From NCBI RefSeq assembly GCF_037027445.1, contig NZ_JBANDL010000002.1, forward strand, positions 3,472,001 through 3,536,000: a stretch of DNA of 64,000 bases, read 5' to 3'. Of the stretch, positions 27,407-36,852 are shown one piece after another (within the stretch, counting starts at the first letter, position 1; each line of letters opens with the position of its first letter). Made by a program: the position numbers and the translations under genes. The DNA is from Lysobacter firmicutimachus (GTDB taxonomy: Bacteria; Pseudomonadota; Gammaproteobacteria; Xanthomonadales; Xanthomonadaceae). The notes below the pieces were generated by a model that worked only from the letters and a program-made list of their open reading frames with translations, had not been told where the DNA came from and ran no database searches.

Positions 27407-29518
27407 GTGACCCTCAAGAAACCGCAAGTCCTGTTGTTGTCCCTCGCCATCGCCACGGTCGTGGCCGCCTGCGGCAAGCAGGAAACCCCTGCCCCGACCG
27501 CGCCGGCCGACAGCGCCGCCAAGCCGGCCGAGACCACCGGACTGAAGCTCGACGAGAGCAAGCTGCCGCCGGTCAACCGCTTCGCGATCTCCGATCTCGA
27601 CACCAGCAAGGACGCCTGTACCGACTTCGGCGGCTACGTCAACGGCAAGTGGCTCGCCGCCAACGCCATCCCGGGCGACCGCACCTCGTGGGGCGCGTTC
27701 GAAATGCTCGACGAGCGTTCGACCGCCGTGCAGCGCCAGATCGCCGAGCAGGCCGCGGCCGACACCCAGGCCACCGGCGTGGAGAAGATCGTCGGCGACC
27801 TGTGGTCGACCGGCATGGACGCGGCCAAGATCAACGCCCAGGGCCTGGAGCCGCTGAAGGCCGACCTGGCCAAGATCGACGCGCTCGACAGCCCGGAGAA
27901 GATCGCCGAGTACCTGCGCGCCTCCGCCGCGACCGGCGACAACCCGCTGTTCGGCTTCGGCGCCGAAGCCGACTTCAAGGATTCGGCCAACAACATCGCC
28001 TACGCCGCTCAGGGCGGCCTGGGCCTGCCGGATACGCCCTACTATTTCGACGCCAAGCACAAGGACAAGCTGGCCGCGTACGAGGCCCACATCGCCAAGG
28101 TGCTCGAGCTCGGCGGCACGCCGGCGGCCGACGCGGCCAAGCAGGCCAAGGACGTGGTCGCGTTCGAGACCCGCCTGGCCAAGGTCTCCAAGTCGCGCGA
28201 ACAGCTCTCGCGCGACGTTTCGCTGTACTACAACCCGGTCAGCCCGGCCGATGCCGACAAGCTGACCCCGAACTTCTCCTGGACCAAGTTCTTCGAATCG
28301 CAGGGCGTGGCCCTGCCGAAGATGTTCTCGCTCGCGGTGCCGGCCTTCCACCAGGAAGTCAGCAAGATGCTGGCCGACGTCCCGGCCGACCAGTGGAAGG
28401 CCTACCTGCGCTTCCACGCCATCGACGGCGCGTCGCCGTACCTGGCGGACGCTTTCGTCGAAGAGAACTTCAACTTCTACAACAAGACCCTGCGCGGCCA
28501 GAAGGAGCTGAAGGAACGCGGCAAGCGCGTGCTCGACACCATCGAGGGCCAGGCCGGCGAAGCGCTGGGCCAGATGTACGTCAAGGTCGCGTTCTCGCCG
28601 GAGTCGAAGGAGCGCATGCAGACCCTGGTCAAGAACCTCAGCGAAGCCCTCAAGGCGCGCATCGAGAATCTGGCCTGGATGAGCGCCGACACCAAGAAGA
28701 AGGCGCTGGAGAAGTGGGCCAGCTTCACCCCGAAGATCGGTTACCCGGACAAGTGGCGCGACTGGAGCGGCCTGAACACCAACCGCGACAGCTATTACGC
28801 CAACGTCAAGGCGGCCAACGAATTCAACTACAAGTGGAACCTGAGCAAGATCGGCAAGCCGGTCGACAAGACCGAGTGGGGCATGCCGCCGCAGATGGTC
28901 AACGCCTACTACAACCCGCTGCAGAACGAGATCGTGTTCCCGGCCGCGATCCTGCAGCCGCCGTTCTTCGACCCGAAGGCCGACGACGCCACCAACTACG
29001 GCGGCATCGGCGCGGTGATCGGCCACGAAATGACCCACGGCTACGACGACCAGGGTTCGCGCTTCGGGCCGACCGGCAATATGGAAGTGTGGTGGGCGCC
29101 GAGCGACGCCAAGGCCTTCTCCGGCCTGACCGACAAGCTGATCGCGCAGTTCAACGCCTATGAGGCCGCGCCGGGCAAGTTCGTCAACGGCAAGCACACC
29201 CTCGGCGAGAACATCGCCGACCTGGGCGGCCTGGCCACGGCCTACGACGCGATGAAGAAGGCCGCGGGCGACACCCCGGACCCGAAGACCGACGGTCTGA
29301 CCCGCGACCAGCGCTTCTTCCTCAACTGGGCCACGGTGTGGCGCCGCAACTTCACCGAGAAGGAAATGGAAGTGCGCCTGCAGACCGACGAGCATGCGCT
29401 GGCCAACTTCCGCGCGATCGGCGCACCGTCGAACCTGCCGGCCTTCGCCGCCGCGTTCTCGTGCAAGCCGGGCCAGCCGATGGTCCGCGAGGGCGACAAG
29501 CAGGTCGTGATCTGGTGA
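27407..29518 (+). CDS. M13 family zinc metallopeptidase, lipoprotein (PepO/neprilysin type)
   Basis: The product is 703 residues. The N-terminus is a lipoprotein signal (VLLLSLAIATVVAAC, Cys at 22), so it is tethered to a membrane on the periplasmic side. M13 features are complete: NAYYNP substrate motif, HEMTH zinc site in GHEMTHGYDDQG, and ENIADLGG supplying the third ligand. M13 enzymes cut peptides usually below about 40 residues. The start is a GTG at 27407 with GGAG eight bases upstream. It is followed by its own terminator and then by a second, degenerate M13 gene. Confidence 0.93.
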   Translation: MTLKKPQVLLLSLAIATVVAACGKQETPAPTAPADSAAKPAETTGLKLDESKLPPVNRFAISDLDTSKDACTDFGGYVNGKWLAANAIPGDRTSWGAFEMLDERSTAVQRQIAEQAAADTQATGVEKIVGDLWSTGMDAAKINAQGLEPLKADLAKIDALDSPEKIAEYLRASAATGDNPLFGFGAEADFKDSANNIAYAAQGGLGLPDTPYYFDAKHKDKLAAYEAHIAKVLELGGTPAADAAKQAKDVVAFETRLAKVSKSREQLSRDVSLYYNPVSPADADKLTPNFSWTKFFESQGVALPKMFSLAVPAFHQEVSKMLADVPADQWKAYLRFHAIDGASPYLADAFVEENFNFYNKTLRGQKELKERGKRVLDTIEGQAGEALGQMYVKVAFSPESKERMQTLVKNLSEALKARIENLAWMSADTKKKALEKWASFTPKIGYPDKWRDWSGLNTNRDSYYANVKAANEFNYKWNLSKIGKPVDKTEWGMPPQMVNAYYNPLQNEIVFPAAILQPPFFDPKADDATNYGGIGAVIGHEMTHGYDDQGSRFGPTGNMEVWWAPSDAKAFSGLTDKLIAQFNAYEAAPGKFVNGKHTLGENIADLGGLATAYDAMKKAAGDTPDPKTDGLTRDQRFFLNWATVWRRNFTEKEMEVRLQTDEHALANFRAIGAPSNLPAFAAAFSCKPGQPMVREGDKQVVIW

Positions 29519-29570
29519 TGCGTCGGGGACGGAGGGAGTCGATTCTCTCCGCCTCCTGGCCAGCCGCGGA

Positions 29571-29600
29571 AAGGCCCGGGGATTCCCGGGCCTTTTTTCT
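29571..29600 (+). terminator. Rho-independent terminator after first M13 gene
   Basis: AAGGCCCGGG-GATT-CCCGGGCCTT (29571-29594) is a perfect 10-bp stem followed by TTTTCTTG, about 50 bp past the stop. Confidence 0.9.
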
Positions 29601-29628
29601 TGTCTGGCCCGCATCCGGCCGAGCGCTT

Positions 29629-29690
29629 GCCCTCATCCGGCCTGCGGCCACCTTCTCCCGCTTGCGGGAGAGGGTTGGGGTGAGGGCCCC
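29629..29690. repeat. Dispersed intergenic palindrome (CCCTCATCCGGCC... type)
   Basis: CCCTCATCCGGCCTGCGGCC followed by ACCTTCTCCCGCTTGCGGGAGAGGG and TTGGGGTGAGGGCC. The outer CCCTCA/TGAGGG arms and inner TCTCCCGC/GCGGGAGA arms form nested stems. This type is scattered between genes in many Proteobacteria. Confidence 0.7.
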
Positions 29691-29777
29691 GCCCATTCCT
29701 CGCGCAACCGCCAAACCCGTTCATCGCCTTCCCACGCCGGGTTGTTAAACTCGCCCATCCCCAGGATGGAATACGCG

Positions 29778-31793
29778 ATGTCGACCCTACGCCCGCTTGC
29801 CTGCGCCCTCGCCCTCAGCCTCATCGCCGGCCTCGCCTCGCCCGCCGCCGACGCCGCCAAGAAGAAGGCCGCCGCCAAGCCCAAGGCGCCCGCCGCGGCT
29901 TCCGCCTGCACCGACTTCTACGCCAGCGCCAACGCCGACTGGCTGCGCGCCAACCCGCTGTCCGGCGCCGGTTCGGTCTCGACCCTGGACCAGCTCGCCG
30001 CCAATGCGCGCAAGCAGCAGCTGGAGCTGCTCAACAGCGCCATGACCTCGCCGCAAGGCAATGTCCAGAAGCTGCTCGGCGACTTCTGGGCCAGCGGCCT
30101 GGACGAAGCGGCGGTCGAGCGCGACGGCGCCCAGCCGATCGCGCCGCTGCTGTCGCGCATCGGCGCGATCAAGAAGGCCAAGGACATCCCCGCCTCGATC
30201 GCCGCCCTGCACCAGGTCGGCATCCCGGTCGCGTTCAATTTCGGCGCCGACATCGACTTGCAGGACCTGGAACGCCACATCGGCTACTTCAGCCAGGGCG
30301 GCCTGGGCCTGCCGGACCCGGCCTATTACACCCGCAGCGACAACGACACCCGCCAGTTGCTCGGCCATTACAACAACTACGTGCAGAAGATCCTGGCCCT
30401 GACCGGCACGCCGAAGGACAAGCTGGCGGCCGAGTCGCAGCAGGTGATCGACCTGGAGACCCGCATCGCCCGCGCCTCCAAGTCGCTGCCGGACCTGCGC
30501 GACCCGCGCGCCAACTACGCCCGGGTGTCGGTGGCCGACGTCGGCAAGCAGTACAAGCGCCTGCAACTGGGCGATTTCCTCAAGGCCCAGGGCGTCAGCG
30601 ACGACAGCGTCTCGCTGGCCAACCCGCAGTTGTTCGCCCAGCTCGACAATCTGGTCGCCACGCTCAAGCCCGAGCAGTGGAAGACCTATCTGCGCTGGCG
30701 CGTCGGCGACGCGATGGCGCCGTACCTGGCCAAGCCCTTCCGCGACGCCGAGTTCGAATTCCGCGGCCGCGTGCTGCGCGGCCAGAGCGCGCCGCCGGCG
30801 CGCCAGCAGGCCGTGCTCGACGCCGTCACCCTCGCCGCCGGCCCGATGGTCGGCCACGAGTACGCCGCGCGCTATCTGCCGGCCGCCACCGACAAGCGCG
30901 CCGAGCAAATCGCCGATCAGGTCCGCGATGCCCTGTCCAAGTCGATCGACGCCGACAGCCGCTTCTCCGACGCGGTCAAGAACGAGGCCCGCGCCAAGCT
31001 GGCCAAGCTCAAGATCGAAGTCGGCACGCCCAAGCGCGACCTCGACTACACCGTGCAGCCGATGGGCCGCGGCAGCTTCGGCAGCAACATGCTGATCGCC
31101 TCGACCTGGCGCCACCGCGAAGAGATGAAGCGGATCGGCCGCGGCAACGCCGACCGCCGCTGGGACGTGCTGCCGCAGGAGCCGTCGCTGGCTTACGACA
31201 TCGCCCAGAACCGCCTGATCGTCACCGCCGCCATGCTGCAGGCGCCAGTGCTGGACCTGAGCAAGCCGGAAGCCGCGCAATACGGTTCCTACGGCGCGCT
31301 GGTCGGCGCCGAGCTGACCCACGGCTTCGACAACCGCGGCCGCTACGTCAATGCCAAGCAGGAAGTGCGCGACTGGTGGACGCCGAACGAAATCGCCGCC
31401 TGGGAGGCCCTGGGCAGCCGCGTCGCCGCCCAGTACAGCGCCGAGGCCTATCCGGGCCTGAGCGGAACCAAGGTCAACGGCAGCCAGGTGCGCGACGTCG
31501 CCATCGCCGACCAGGCCGGCTTGGAGATCGCCTGGAATGCGTACCGCAGCGCCGCGCCGTCGGCGGGCAAGGACGCCAACCAGGCCTTCTTCCGCGCCTG
31601 GGCCGGCCTGTGGGCGCAGCACCTGAGCCCGGAAGTCGCCGCCCAGCGTTCGGCCGCGGGCATCCACGCGCCGGGCCAGTGGCGCACCAACGTGCCACTG
31701 TCCAACCTGGCGGCGTTCGGCGAAGCCTTCGGCTGCAAGGCCGGCACGGCGATGCAGCGCAAGGCCGATCAGCAGATCAAGATCTTCCCCTGA
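29778..31793 (+). CDS. Degenerate M13 metallopeptidase homologue (probable pseudoenzyme)
   Basis: The product is 671 residues with a signal peptide (cleavage near PAADA) and M13 similarity along its whole length. The zinc site reads GAELTHG (AELTH 511-515): the first zinc His is Ala, though the catalytic Glu and second His remain. The ENIAD third-ligand motif is replaced by RDVAIAD, so the Glu ligand is also Asp-shifted. The downstream HAPGQWRTN segment with the substrate His and Arg is retained. The reading frame is clean, so this is a maintained protein rather than a decayed gene. It may bind peptides or partner the active paralogue just upstream. ATG 29778 has AGGATGGA upstream. Confidence 0.85.
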   Translation: MSTLRPLACALALSLIAGLASPAADAAKKKAAAKPKAPAAASACTDFYASANADWLRANPLSGAGSVSTLDQLAANARKQQLELLNSAMTSPQGNVQKLLGDFWASGLDEAAVERDGAQPIAPLLSRIGAIKKAKDIPASIAALHQVGIPVAFNFGADIDLQDLERHIGYFSQGGLGLPDPAYYTRSDNDTRQLLGHYNNYVQKILALTGTPKDKLAAESQQVIDLETRIARASKSLPDLRDPRANYARVSVADVGKQYKRLQLGDFLKAQGVSDDSVSLANPQLFAQLDNLVATLKPEQWKTYLRWRVGDAMAPYLAKPFRDAEFEFRGRVLRGQSAPPARQQAVLDAVTLAAGPMVGHEYAARYLPAATDKRAEQIADQVRDALSKSIDADSRFSDAVKNEARAKLAKLKIEVGTPKRDLDYTVQPMGRGSFGSNMLIASTWRHREEMKRIGRGNADRRWDVLPQEPSLAYDIAQNRLIVTAAMLQAPVLDLSKPEAAQYGSYGALVGAELTHGFDNRGRYVNAKQEVRDWWTPNEIAAWEALGSRVAAQYSAEAYPGLSGTKVNGSQVRDVAIADQAGLEIAWNAYRSAAPSAGKDANQAFFRAWAGLWAQHLSPEVAAQRSAAGIHAPGQWRTNVPLSNLAAFGEAFGCKAGTAMQRKADQQIKIFP

Positions 31794-31814
31794 CCGATCG
31801 AGAAGGCGATACGA

Positions 31815-31846
31815 CGAAGCCCGGCATCCGCCGGGCTTCGTTTTTT
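31815..31846 (+). terminator. Rho-independent terminator after second M13 gene
   Basis: CGAAGCCCGG-catccg-CCGGGCTTCG (31815-31840) followed by TTTTTT. It separates this gene from the converging bpX6 operon. Confidence 0.9.
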
Positions 31847-31887
31847 GGGAGTCGTCCGCCGCGTTCGCCGGCGGCGGCGCGCGCCGC

Positions 31888-34590
31888 TCAACGCAGCGCG
31901 AACGAATGCGCGATCGAGGTCTCGGTGTCGATGTCCAGCACCCGGCCGTGCGCATCGAACAGCAGCAAATGCCCGGCCTGCTCGCGCACCGCCACGCCCA
32001 GCCCGGGTTCGGGCCAGTCGATCTCGGCCACGGTCTGTCCGGACAGATTGAGCGCATAGGCGCGCGCCCGGCGTTCGTCCTGCAGCCAGGCCAGCAGGCC
32101 GGCGCCGAGCGTGCGCAAGGTATGCCAGAACGGCTGCGCCTGGCCGCTCGGCGCCGCCAACACGGCGCTGTGCCGGCGCCCGGCCGATTCGTAGGCCAGC
32201 AGCAGACCGCCCTCGGCCTGCGCATCGGCGAACACCGCCCAGGCTGCGCCCTGCGGGTGCAGATAGACCGACTCGCCCTCGCCCGGCGCGGCGATCGGAT
32301 TGCGCGAGACCAGCGCGCGGCGCGGCGCGGCGCGGTAATGCCAGGCCGAGGCGTACTCGCGTTCGCGCACCAGATAGACCTCGTCGCGGGCGAAGTACTG
32401 CGCCGCCGCCACCGGGCCGCCGAGATCGCCGACGCTCCACAGCGCGTCCAGCCCGGGCCGGGCCGCATCGAGCACGGCGATGCGCTCGTCGGCGACCACC
32501 GACCAGGCGATGCCGTCGTAGCGGTCGGCGAAGAACTGCAGGCGCATCGCACCGAGATCGTCGATGCGATGGCGAACCAGGTCCAGGCGCGAAACGCGTG
32601 CGATCGCATCGCGCCGGATCACCGCCAGCGCGACTTCGCCGCTGTCGCCGATCACCAGGTGCGAAGCCGGCACCGGATACCGGCGCAGGCTCTGCCCCTG
32701 GCGGTCGACCACCGCGACCCCGGCCTCGCCCAGTGCGACCAGATAGCGGCCTCCGCCGAGCGCGGCGACGTCGAGCGGGCGCTGCAAGCCGGCGGCGGGG
32801 TCCAGCCGCAGCCGCACCGGTTCGGCGCGTTCCCATAGCCGCTGGCGCACCAGCGGCGGCGTCTGCAACGCCGGCAGATCCGCTTGCAGCCAGGGGTCGC
32901 GCGACAGCTTCAGCAGCCGCTGCAATTGTCGGGCCTCCAGATCGTTGGCGCCGACCGCGCGGTCGGCCGCCAACGCCGGCAATACTCGCGTCGCCAACAA
33001 AGCCAATGCGCGGTTATGGCCCTTGTGCGCCGCCAATGCCTGTCCCAGCGCGGCGCGCGGCGGTGCCGGCGCGCCCGGGTCGGCCAGCGCCTCGATGCGC
33101 GCGGCGTAGTGCGCGAGCGTGTCCGGCAACAAGACCGCACGCTGCACCAGCGCCGCGGCCGACAATTCGGCGCCGGCGTTCTCGGCCGCCAGCAGCCAGC
33201 GTGCGGCCTGCTCGCGCGAGCCCGGGTCCGGCCACACCGCGTCCACCGCGGCCAACCAACGGCCCTGTTCGACCAGGGCCTGGCCCCACTCACGGCGCAG
33301 CGCCAGCGCGTGCTCGGGGTGCTCGCTCTCCAACATCGCCACCGCGCTGGCGAAGGCGCCGTCGCGGCGCGCGACCAGCACCGCGCGTTCGCGGTCGCCG
33401 GCCAGCATCAGCAAGCGGATCACCGTATCGGCCGGCATGTCCCAGCCCAGCGCCAGTTCGGCGGCCTGTACGCTGCGCTGGTGCCGGACCAGATAGTCCA
33501 AGGCCTCCTGGCGCACGTTGAGCAGTTCGGCCAGCACGAACGCGGCTTCGTCGATCCGGCCGTCGCGGTCCAGACGCTGGAACGCGGCGCGGTAGCGCTT
33601 GCGCAGCAGCTCGCGCGCCATGTCGCCGATGTCGATGTTGACGCCATAGGACGTCCCGCCGTGCAGGCCGAAATCGGCGCGCCGCCCGGGCAGACCGAAG
33701 CCGCGGCCGACGCCGGGTTCGTGACCGTCGATCGGCAGCGCGTGGCGCAGGGCTTCGAGCAGGTCGCCGCGGTCGAATTGCTGCATCAGCCGCCGCAGAT
33801 ACGCGCCCTGGCGCGCACCGAGCAGGCTCGAGGCACGGCTGGCGACGGCCAGGCGCTCCAGCCACTGCCGCCAGGCCGACGGCGGCGGCGGCGTCTGCCG
33901 CGCGGGCACGCCGCCGGCGCCCGAAGCCGTCGCCGGGCGGCCCGCGGCGGCGCTGCGGCGCAGCAGCCACGCGGCGACGCGCTCGCTCGGGCCGGCGACG
34001 CGCTGCCACAGCCCCGTACCGTCCTCGCGGCCGCGCGCAAGACGCTCGAGAAAGGCCGCGCGCTGCACGCTCGGCGCCGGCACGCGGTGACCGAAGACAT
34101 CGCGCAGCGGCTTGACCGCCAGGCGCTCGCGCCGGCCTTCGGCCACTGCATCGCTGCAATCGTAGGTCGGGTACAGAACGTAATCGTCGAGTTCGATCGC
34201 CGTCGACGGGTCCAAGGTTTCGCCCTGGCTGAGCTCGAAGCTGCGCAGAGCGCCGCCCAGGCTCAAATGCAGATCGGCCGGCGGCAACGCGGCGCGCTCG
34301 GCTTCGCTCAACGGGCCCGAGTACAGCGCATGCGCGCCGATCCGGCACAGCGGCAGGCCCGGCGCGCGCTCGCAGCGCAGCGGCCGCGGCGGATCGAAGC
34401 GCAGCAGGTCGCCCTCGGCGAAACGCCAGGCGCGGCAGCCCGGCGTCCAGGCCTGCAGGATGCGTCGCTCGCGCTGCGCCGGCGCCAGCCAGGCGGCGTC
34501 GAACCACAGCGCATCCACCCGCTGGCGTCCGCGCCAGACCGGATGGCGCGCGCGCGACGGCGCGTTCGCGACGGTGCCCGGCTCAGTCAT
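31888..34590 (-). CDS. bpX6-type beta-propeller protein of a MoxR-vWA-propeller ternary system
   Basis: The product is 900 residues with no signal peptide or membrane helix. Three regions can be seen: an N-terminal beta-rich domain (about 15-110, VWRGRQRVDALWFDAAWLAP) which I match from memory to the bpX6 family; a Pro/Arg-rich linker and helical-repeat region (about 310-590); and a C-terminal WD/PQQ-like beta-propeller (about 600-900) with recurring VA-x-LGGGRYLVALGEAGV-type blades. Its start overlaps the upstream gene by eight bases. In these systems the propeller is proposed to recruit targets to the MoxR ATPase. Function is inferred from locus architecture; no enzyme motif is visible. Confidence 0.72.
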   Translation of the reverse strand: MTEPGTVANAPSRARHPVWRGRQRVDALWFDAAWLAPAQRERRILQAWTPGCRAWRFAEGDLLRFDPPRPLRCERAPGLPLCRIGAHALYSGPLSEAERAALPPADLHLSLGGALRSFELSQGETLDPSTAIELDDYVLYPTYDCSDAVAEGRRERLAVKPLRDVFGHRVPAPSVQRAAFLERLARGREDGTGLWQRVAGPSERVAAWLLRRSAAAGRPATASGAGGVPARQTPPPPSAWRQWLERLAVASRASSLLGARQGAYLRRLMQQFDRGDLLEALRHALPIDGHEPGVGRGFGLPGRRADFGLHGGTSYGVNIDIGDMARELLRKRYRAAFQRLDRDGRIDEAAFVLAELLNVRQEALDYLVRHQRSVQAAELALGWDMPADTVIRLLMLAGDRERAVLVARRDGAFASAVAMLESEHPEHALALRREWGQALVEQGRWLAAVDAVWPDPGSREQAARWLLAAENAGAELSAAALVQRAVLLPDTLAHYAARIEALADPGAPAPPRAALGQALAAHKGHNRALALLATRVLPALAADRAVGANDLEARQLQRLLKLSRDPWLQADLPALQTPPLVRQRLWERAEPVRLRLDPAAGLQRPLDVAALGGGRYLVALGEAGVAVVDRQGQSLRRYPVPASHLVIGDSGEVALAVIRRDAIARVSRLDLVRHRIDDLGAMRLQFFADRYDGIAWSVVADERIAVLDAARPGLDALWSVGDLGGPVAAAQYFARDEVYLVREREYASAWHYRAAPRRALVSRNPIAAPGEGESVYLHPQGAAWAVFADAQAEGGLLLAYESAGRRHSAVLAAPSGQAQPFWHTLRTLGAGLLAWLQDERRARAYALNLSGQTVAEIDWPEPGLGVAVREQAGHLLLFDAHGRVLDIDTETSIAHSFALR

Positions 34591-36433
34591 CGCCGCCCTC
34601 GTAAACCAACACGTCCCGCCCTTGATGACGCAGGATCGTCAGCCGTCCGGACACGTCGATCAGGGCGATCGTATCGGCCGCCGCGGCGACGCTGGCGACG
34701 CTGATCTTCTGCGGGGATGCATACAGCGTGGTCCGTCCGCGTTCGCCGATCCGCACCACCGCCTTGCGGTCGGGATCGAGCGCGATCAGGGCCGGAGCGT
34801 CGGCCGAGACCGCCGCCAAGCCGACCACTTTCCACGCCGCGCTCAGCGCGAGCTCGAAATCCTGCAGGCCCTGCGACCGGCTGCGTCGCCACAGCCGCCA
34901 GCGACCGTGGCGCTCGCCGCCGCGTTGGCCGGCGGCGAACTCGACGGCGATGTCGCCCTGCCAACGATCGCCCCAGGCATTGCCGCAAAGGAAACCGACG
35001 CCGGCCTCGCCGTCGCAAGGCAGCGACTCCAGCGTTTCGACCCCAGCGCCATCGAACCGGCGCACCTGCACGCCCTCGCCGGTGCCTTGCAGGTAGAACG
35101 CACGCTGCGGCGGCAGAGCGACGAAACCGAGCACGTTCTCGCCGAGCAAACGGTAGCCGGGCCGATCGCAGCGGCGGCCGTTGCGCGGATGACGCGCGCT
35201 CCAGCACAGCAGACGGCTGCCGCTCCACAGCAGCAGGTGGCGTTGCTCGTCGTCGTTGCCGGCGATTTCCGCGCATTGCATCAGCCGCGCCTGCCCCGGC
35301 GCCGCATTGAGATGCTGCGGCAGCGGATGCGGCAGCCCGGGCCAATGGGCCAATTGCCAGGGATCGAGGAATTGCGAACGGGTCAGCACGCCGGCGAAAT
35401 GCCGTCCGCTCAGGCAGGCCGCAAGCAAGTGCCGGTGCTTGGCCCAGCGCGCGGTCTTCGGCGGCAGCAGGCGCTGCGGCTGGTGCGGCGGGCTCAAACG
35501 CTGCACATAGGCGGCGTTTTCGCCCGCCCACAGCGTCGCCACGGAGCGTCCGTCGGCGGCGATGATCGGGGGTTGCTGCCGCGACAGGCGGGCGTGGGCC
35601 GGTATTTTCTGCCGGCTCGCGGCTAGGCGCTCGAACTCGCCGCGCAGCAAGCGGCTCGACGGTTCCGGATCGGGCAGGCGCAACCGCAGCTCGCGCCGCG
35701 CCTGGCGCGCGGCGACGGTGACCGCGAGTTCGTCGGCATCGGCGCGCACCACGTCGACGCGATGGCCGAGCGCGTAGCCCGGCGCGTGCGCACCGACCGA
35801 CCAGCGTTCGCTCGGGCTCGGCTCGGCCGCATCCAGTGCCTGTGCCCACTGCGCGTGCAAGTCGCGGCCGAGATCGGCGCCCTGCTCGACGCTGGCGCGG
35901 GCGCTCGCGGCGCCGCCCGGAGTCAGGCTGCGCGCGCTCAGCAGGCGCTTGAGCGCCGCCGGCGAATCGGCCTCGTGCAGTTCGCCGGGCCGGGCCAGCA
36001 CGCCCCACAGGAAACGCGCGCCGGCGGCCTGGGCGCGTTGCGCCAGCAATATCCACAAGACGGCATGGACCAGCCGCGGCGCACCGAGCTGGCTCGGCCC
36101 GGCGTCGAACACCGCCACGGTCAGCGCATCGACCTGGCGCGCGACCGGCTTCGGATTCAAAAACAAATGCTCGCCGCCGGCGGCGCGCCGGTCGAACTCC
36201 TCCGGCGCCGCGTCGGCCAGCGCCCACTCGCTGAGCAGCAGGCGCTCGTAGGAACCGCGCCGGCGCAGATCCTCGATGCCTTCCGGTTCGGCCGCGCCGC
36301 GTTGCGCGCGCAGGCGGAACGCGCCCAGCGCCGGATGCAGGCGCAGCAACAGATCGCCGAGCACGCCGGCGATCTCGGCATCGAACCAGATCAACCACGG
36401 CGCCCAAGGCTGCAGCGTGTCGGGCAGGCGCAT
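34583..36433 (-). CDS. Degenerate vWA / beta-propeller protein of the ternary system
   Basis: The product is 616 residues. The first about 200 look like a vWA/DUF58-type Rossmannoid fold: YERLLLSEWALADAAPEEF leads to LTVAVFDAGPSQLGAPRLVH (104-123), where a MIDAS would read DxSxS; here it is DAGPS, so metal binding is doubtful. From about 270 the protein is a beta-propeller (repeated short blades such as LLLWSGSRLLCWSAR and ALIALDPDRKAVVRIGE). It lies two bases after the bpX-type gene and overlaps the next by eight, which indicates tight operon coupling. It probably bridges the MoxR ATPase and the propeller partner. The vWA call is inference. Confidence 0.62.
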   Translation of the reverse strand: MRLPDTLQPWAPWLIWFDAEIAGVLGDLLLRLHPALGAFRLRAQRGAAEPEGIEDLRRRGSYERLLLSEWALADAAPEEFDRRAAGGEHLFLNPKPVARQVDALTVAVFDAGPSQLGAPRLVHAVLWILLAQRAQAAGARFLWGVLARPGELHEADSPAALKRLLSARSLTPGGAASARASVEQGADLGRDLHAQWAQALDAAEPSPSERWSVGAHAPGYALGHRVDVVRADADELAVTVAARQARRELRLRLPDPEPSSRLLRGEFERLAASRQKIPAHARLSRQQPPIIAADGRSVATLWAGENAAYVQRLSPPHQPQRLLPPKTARWAKHRHLLAACLSGRHFAGVLTRSQFLDPWQLAHWPGLPHPLPQHLNAAPGQARLMQCAEIAGNDDEQRHLLLWSGSRLLCWSARHPRNGRRCDRPGYRLLGENVLGFVALPPQRAFYLQGTGEGVQVRRFDGAGVETLESLPCDGEAGVGFLCGNAWGDRWQGDIAVEFAAGQRGGERHGRWRLWRRSRSQGLQDFELALSAAWKVVGLAAVSADAPALIALDPDRKAVVRIGERGRTTLYASPQKISVASVAAAADTIALIDVSGRLTILRHQGRDVLVYEGGDD

Positions 36434-36435
36434 GC

Positions 36436-36852
36436 TCAGTCCCGCCAGTTCGCGCGGATGCGCGCCAGCAAGGCCGCGCTGGCCGGCAGCGCACGCTGCA
36501 ACGGCAGCAGCCGGCGCGGCGCGCGCAGCATCGCCAGCGGCGCCGGTCCGTGCCGGCGCGCGATCGCGCGCGCCAGCAGGTCCAACGGCAGGTCCGGCCG
36601 TTCGTGGGTCGGCAGCCACAAGGTCGTCGCCTCGGCGCGCGGCGCCAGATAGACCACGCCCTCGCACCAAGGCAAGGCCTCGGCCGCGCCGGCGACGATC
36701 AGGCTGTCGTCGTTGGCGGTCAACGCCAACGTCTCGCGCGCGGACGGCTCCAGCCGTTCGACCGCGTCGAGCAGACGCCGCGACGCCGCGCCGATGCCGA
36801 TCGCGCCTTGCGGCGCCGGCGGGGCCCCCTCAGCCCGCCAGTGCCAGTTCAT
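36436..36852 (-). CDS. Small bpX-type protein (bpX5-like) of the ternary system
   Basis: The product is 138 residues, soluble, with a mixed alpha/beta pattern: GAIGIGAASRRLLDAVERL, then VYLAPRAEATTLWLPTHE, and an Arg-rich C-terminal helix. I know of small proteins of this kind (bpX5, from memory) restricted to MoxR-vWA-propeller loci. Its start overlaps the MoxR stop (ATGA) and its stop is two bases before the next start. No catalytic motif is visible, and the assignment rests mostly on context. Confidence 0.6.
   Translation of the reverse strand: MNWHWRAEGAPPAPQGAIGIGAASRRLLDAVERLEPSARETLALTANDDSLIVAGAAEALPWCEGVVYLAPRAEATTLWLPTHERPDLPLDLLARAIARRHGPAPLAMLRAPRRLLPLQRALPASAALLARIRANWRD

Noticed and set aside
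29787..32609. Long minus-strand open frame across the second M13 gene and into bpX6
   Set aside because: It runs antisense to one gene and out of frame with another; no ribosome binding site or domain.
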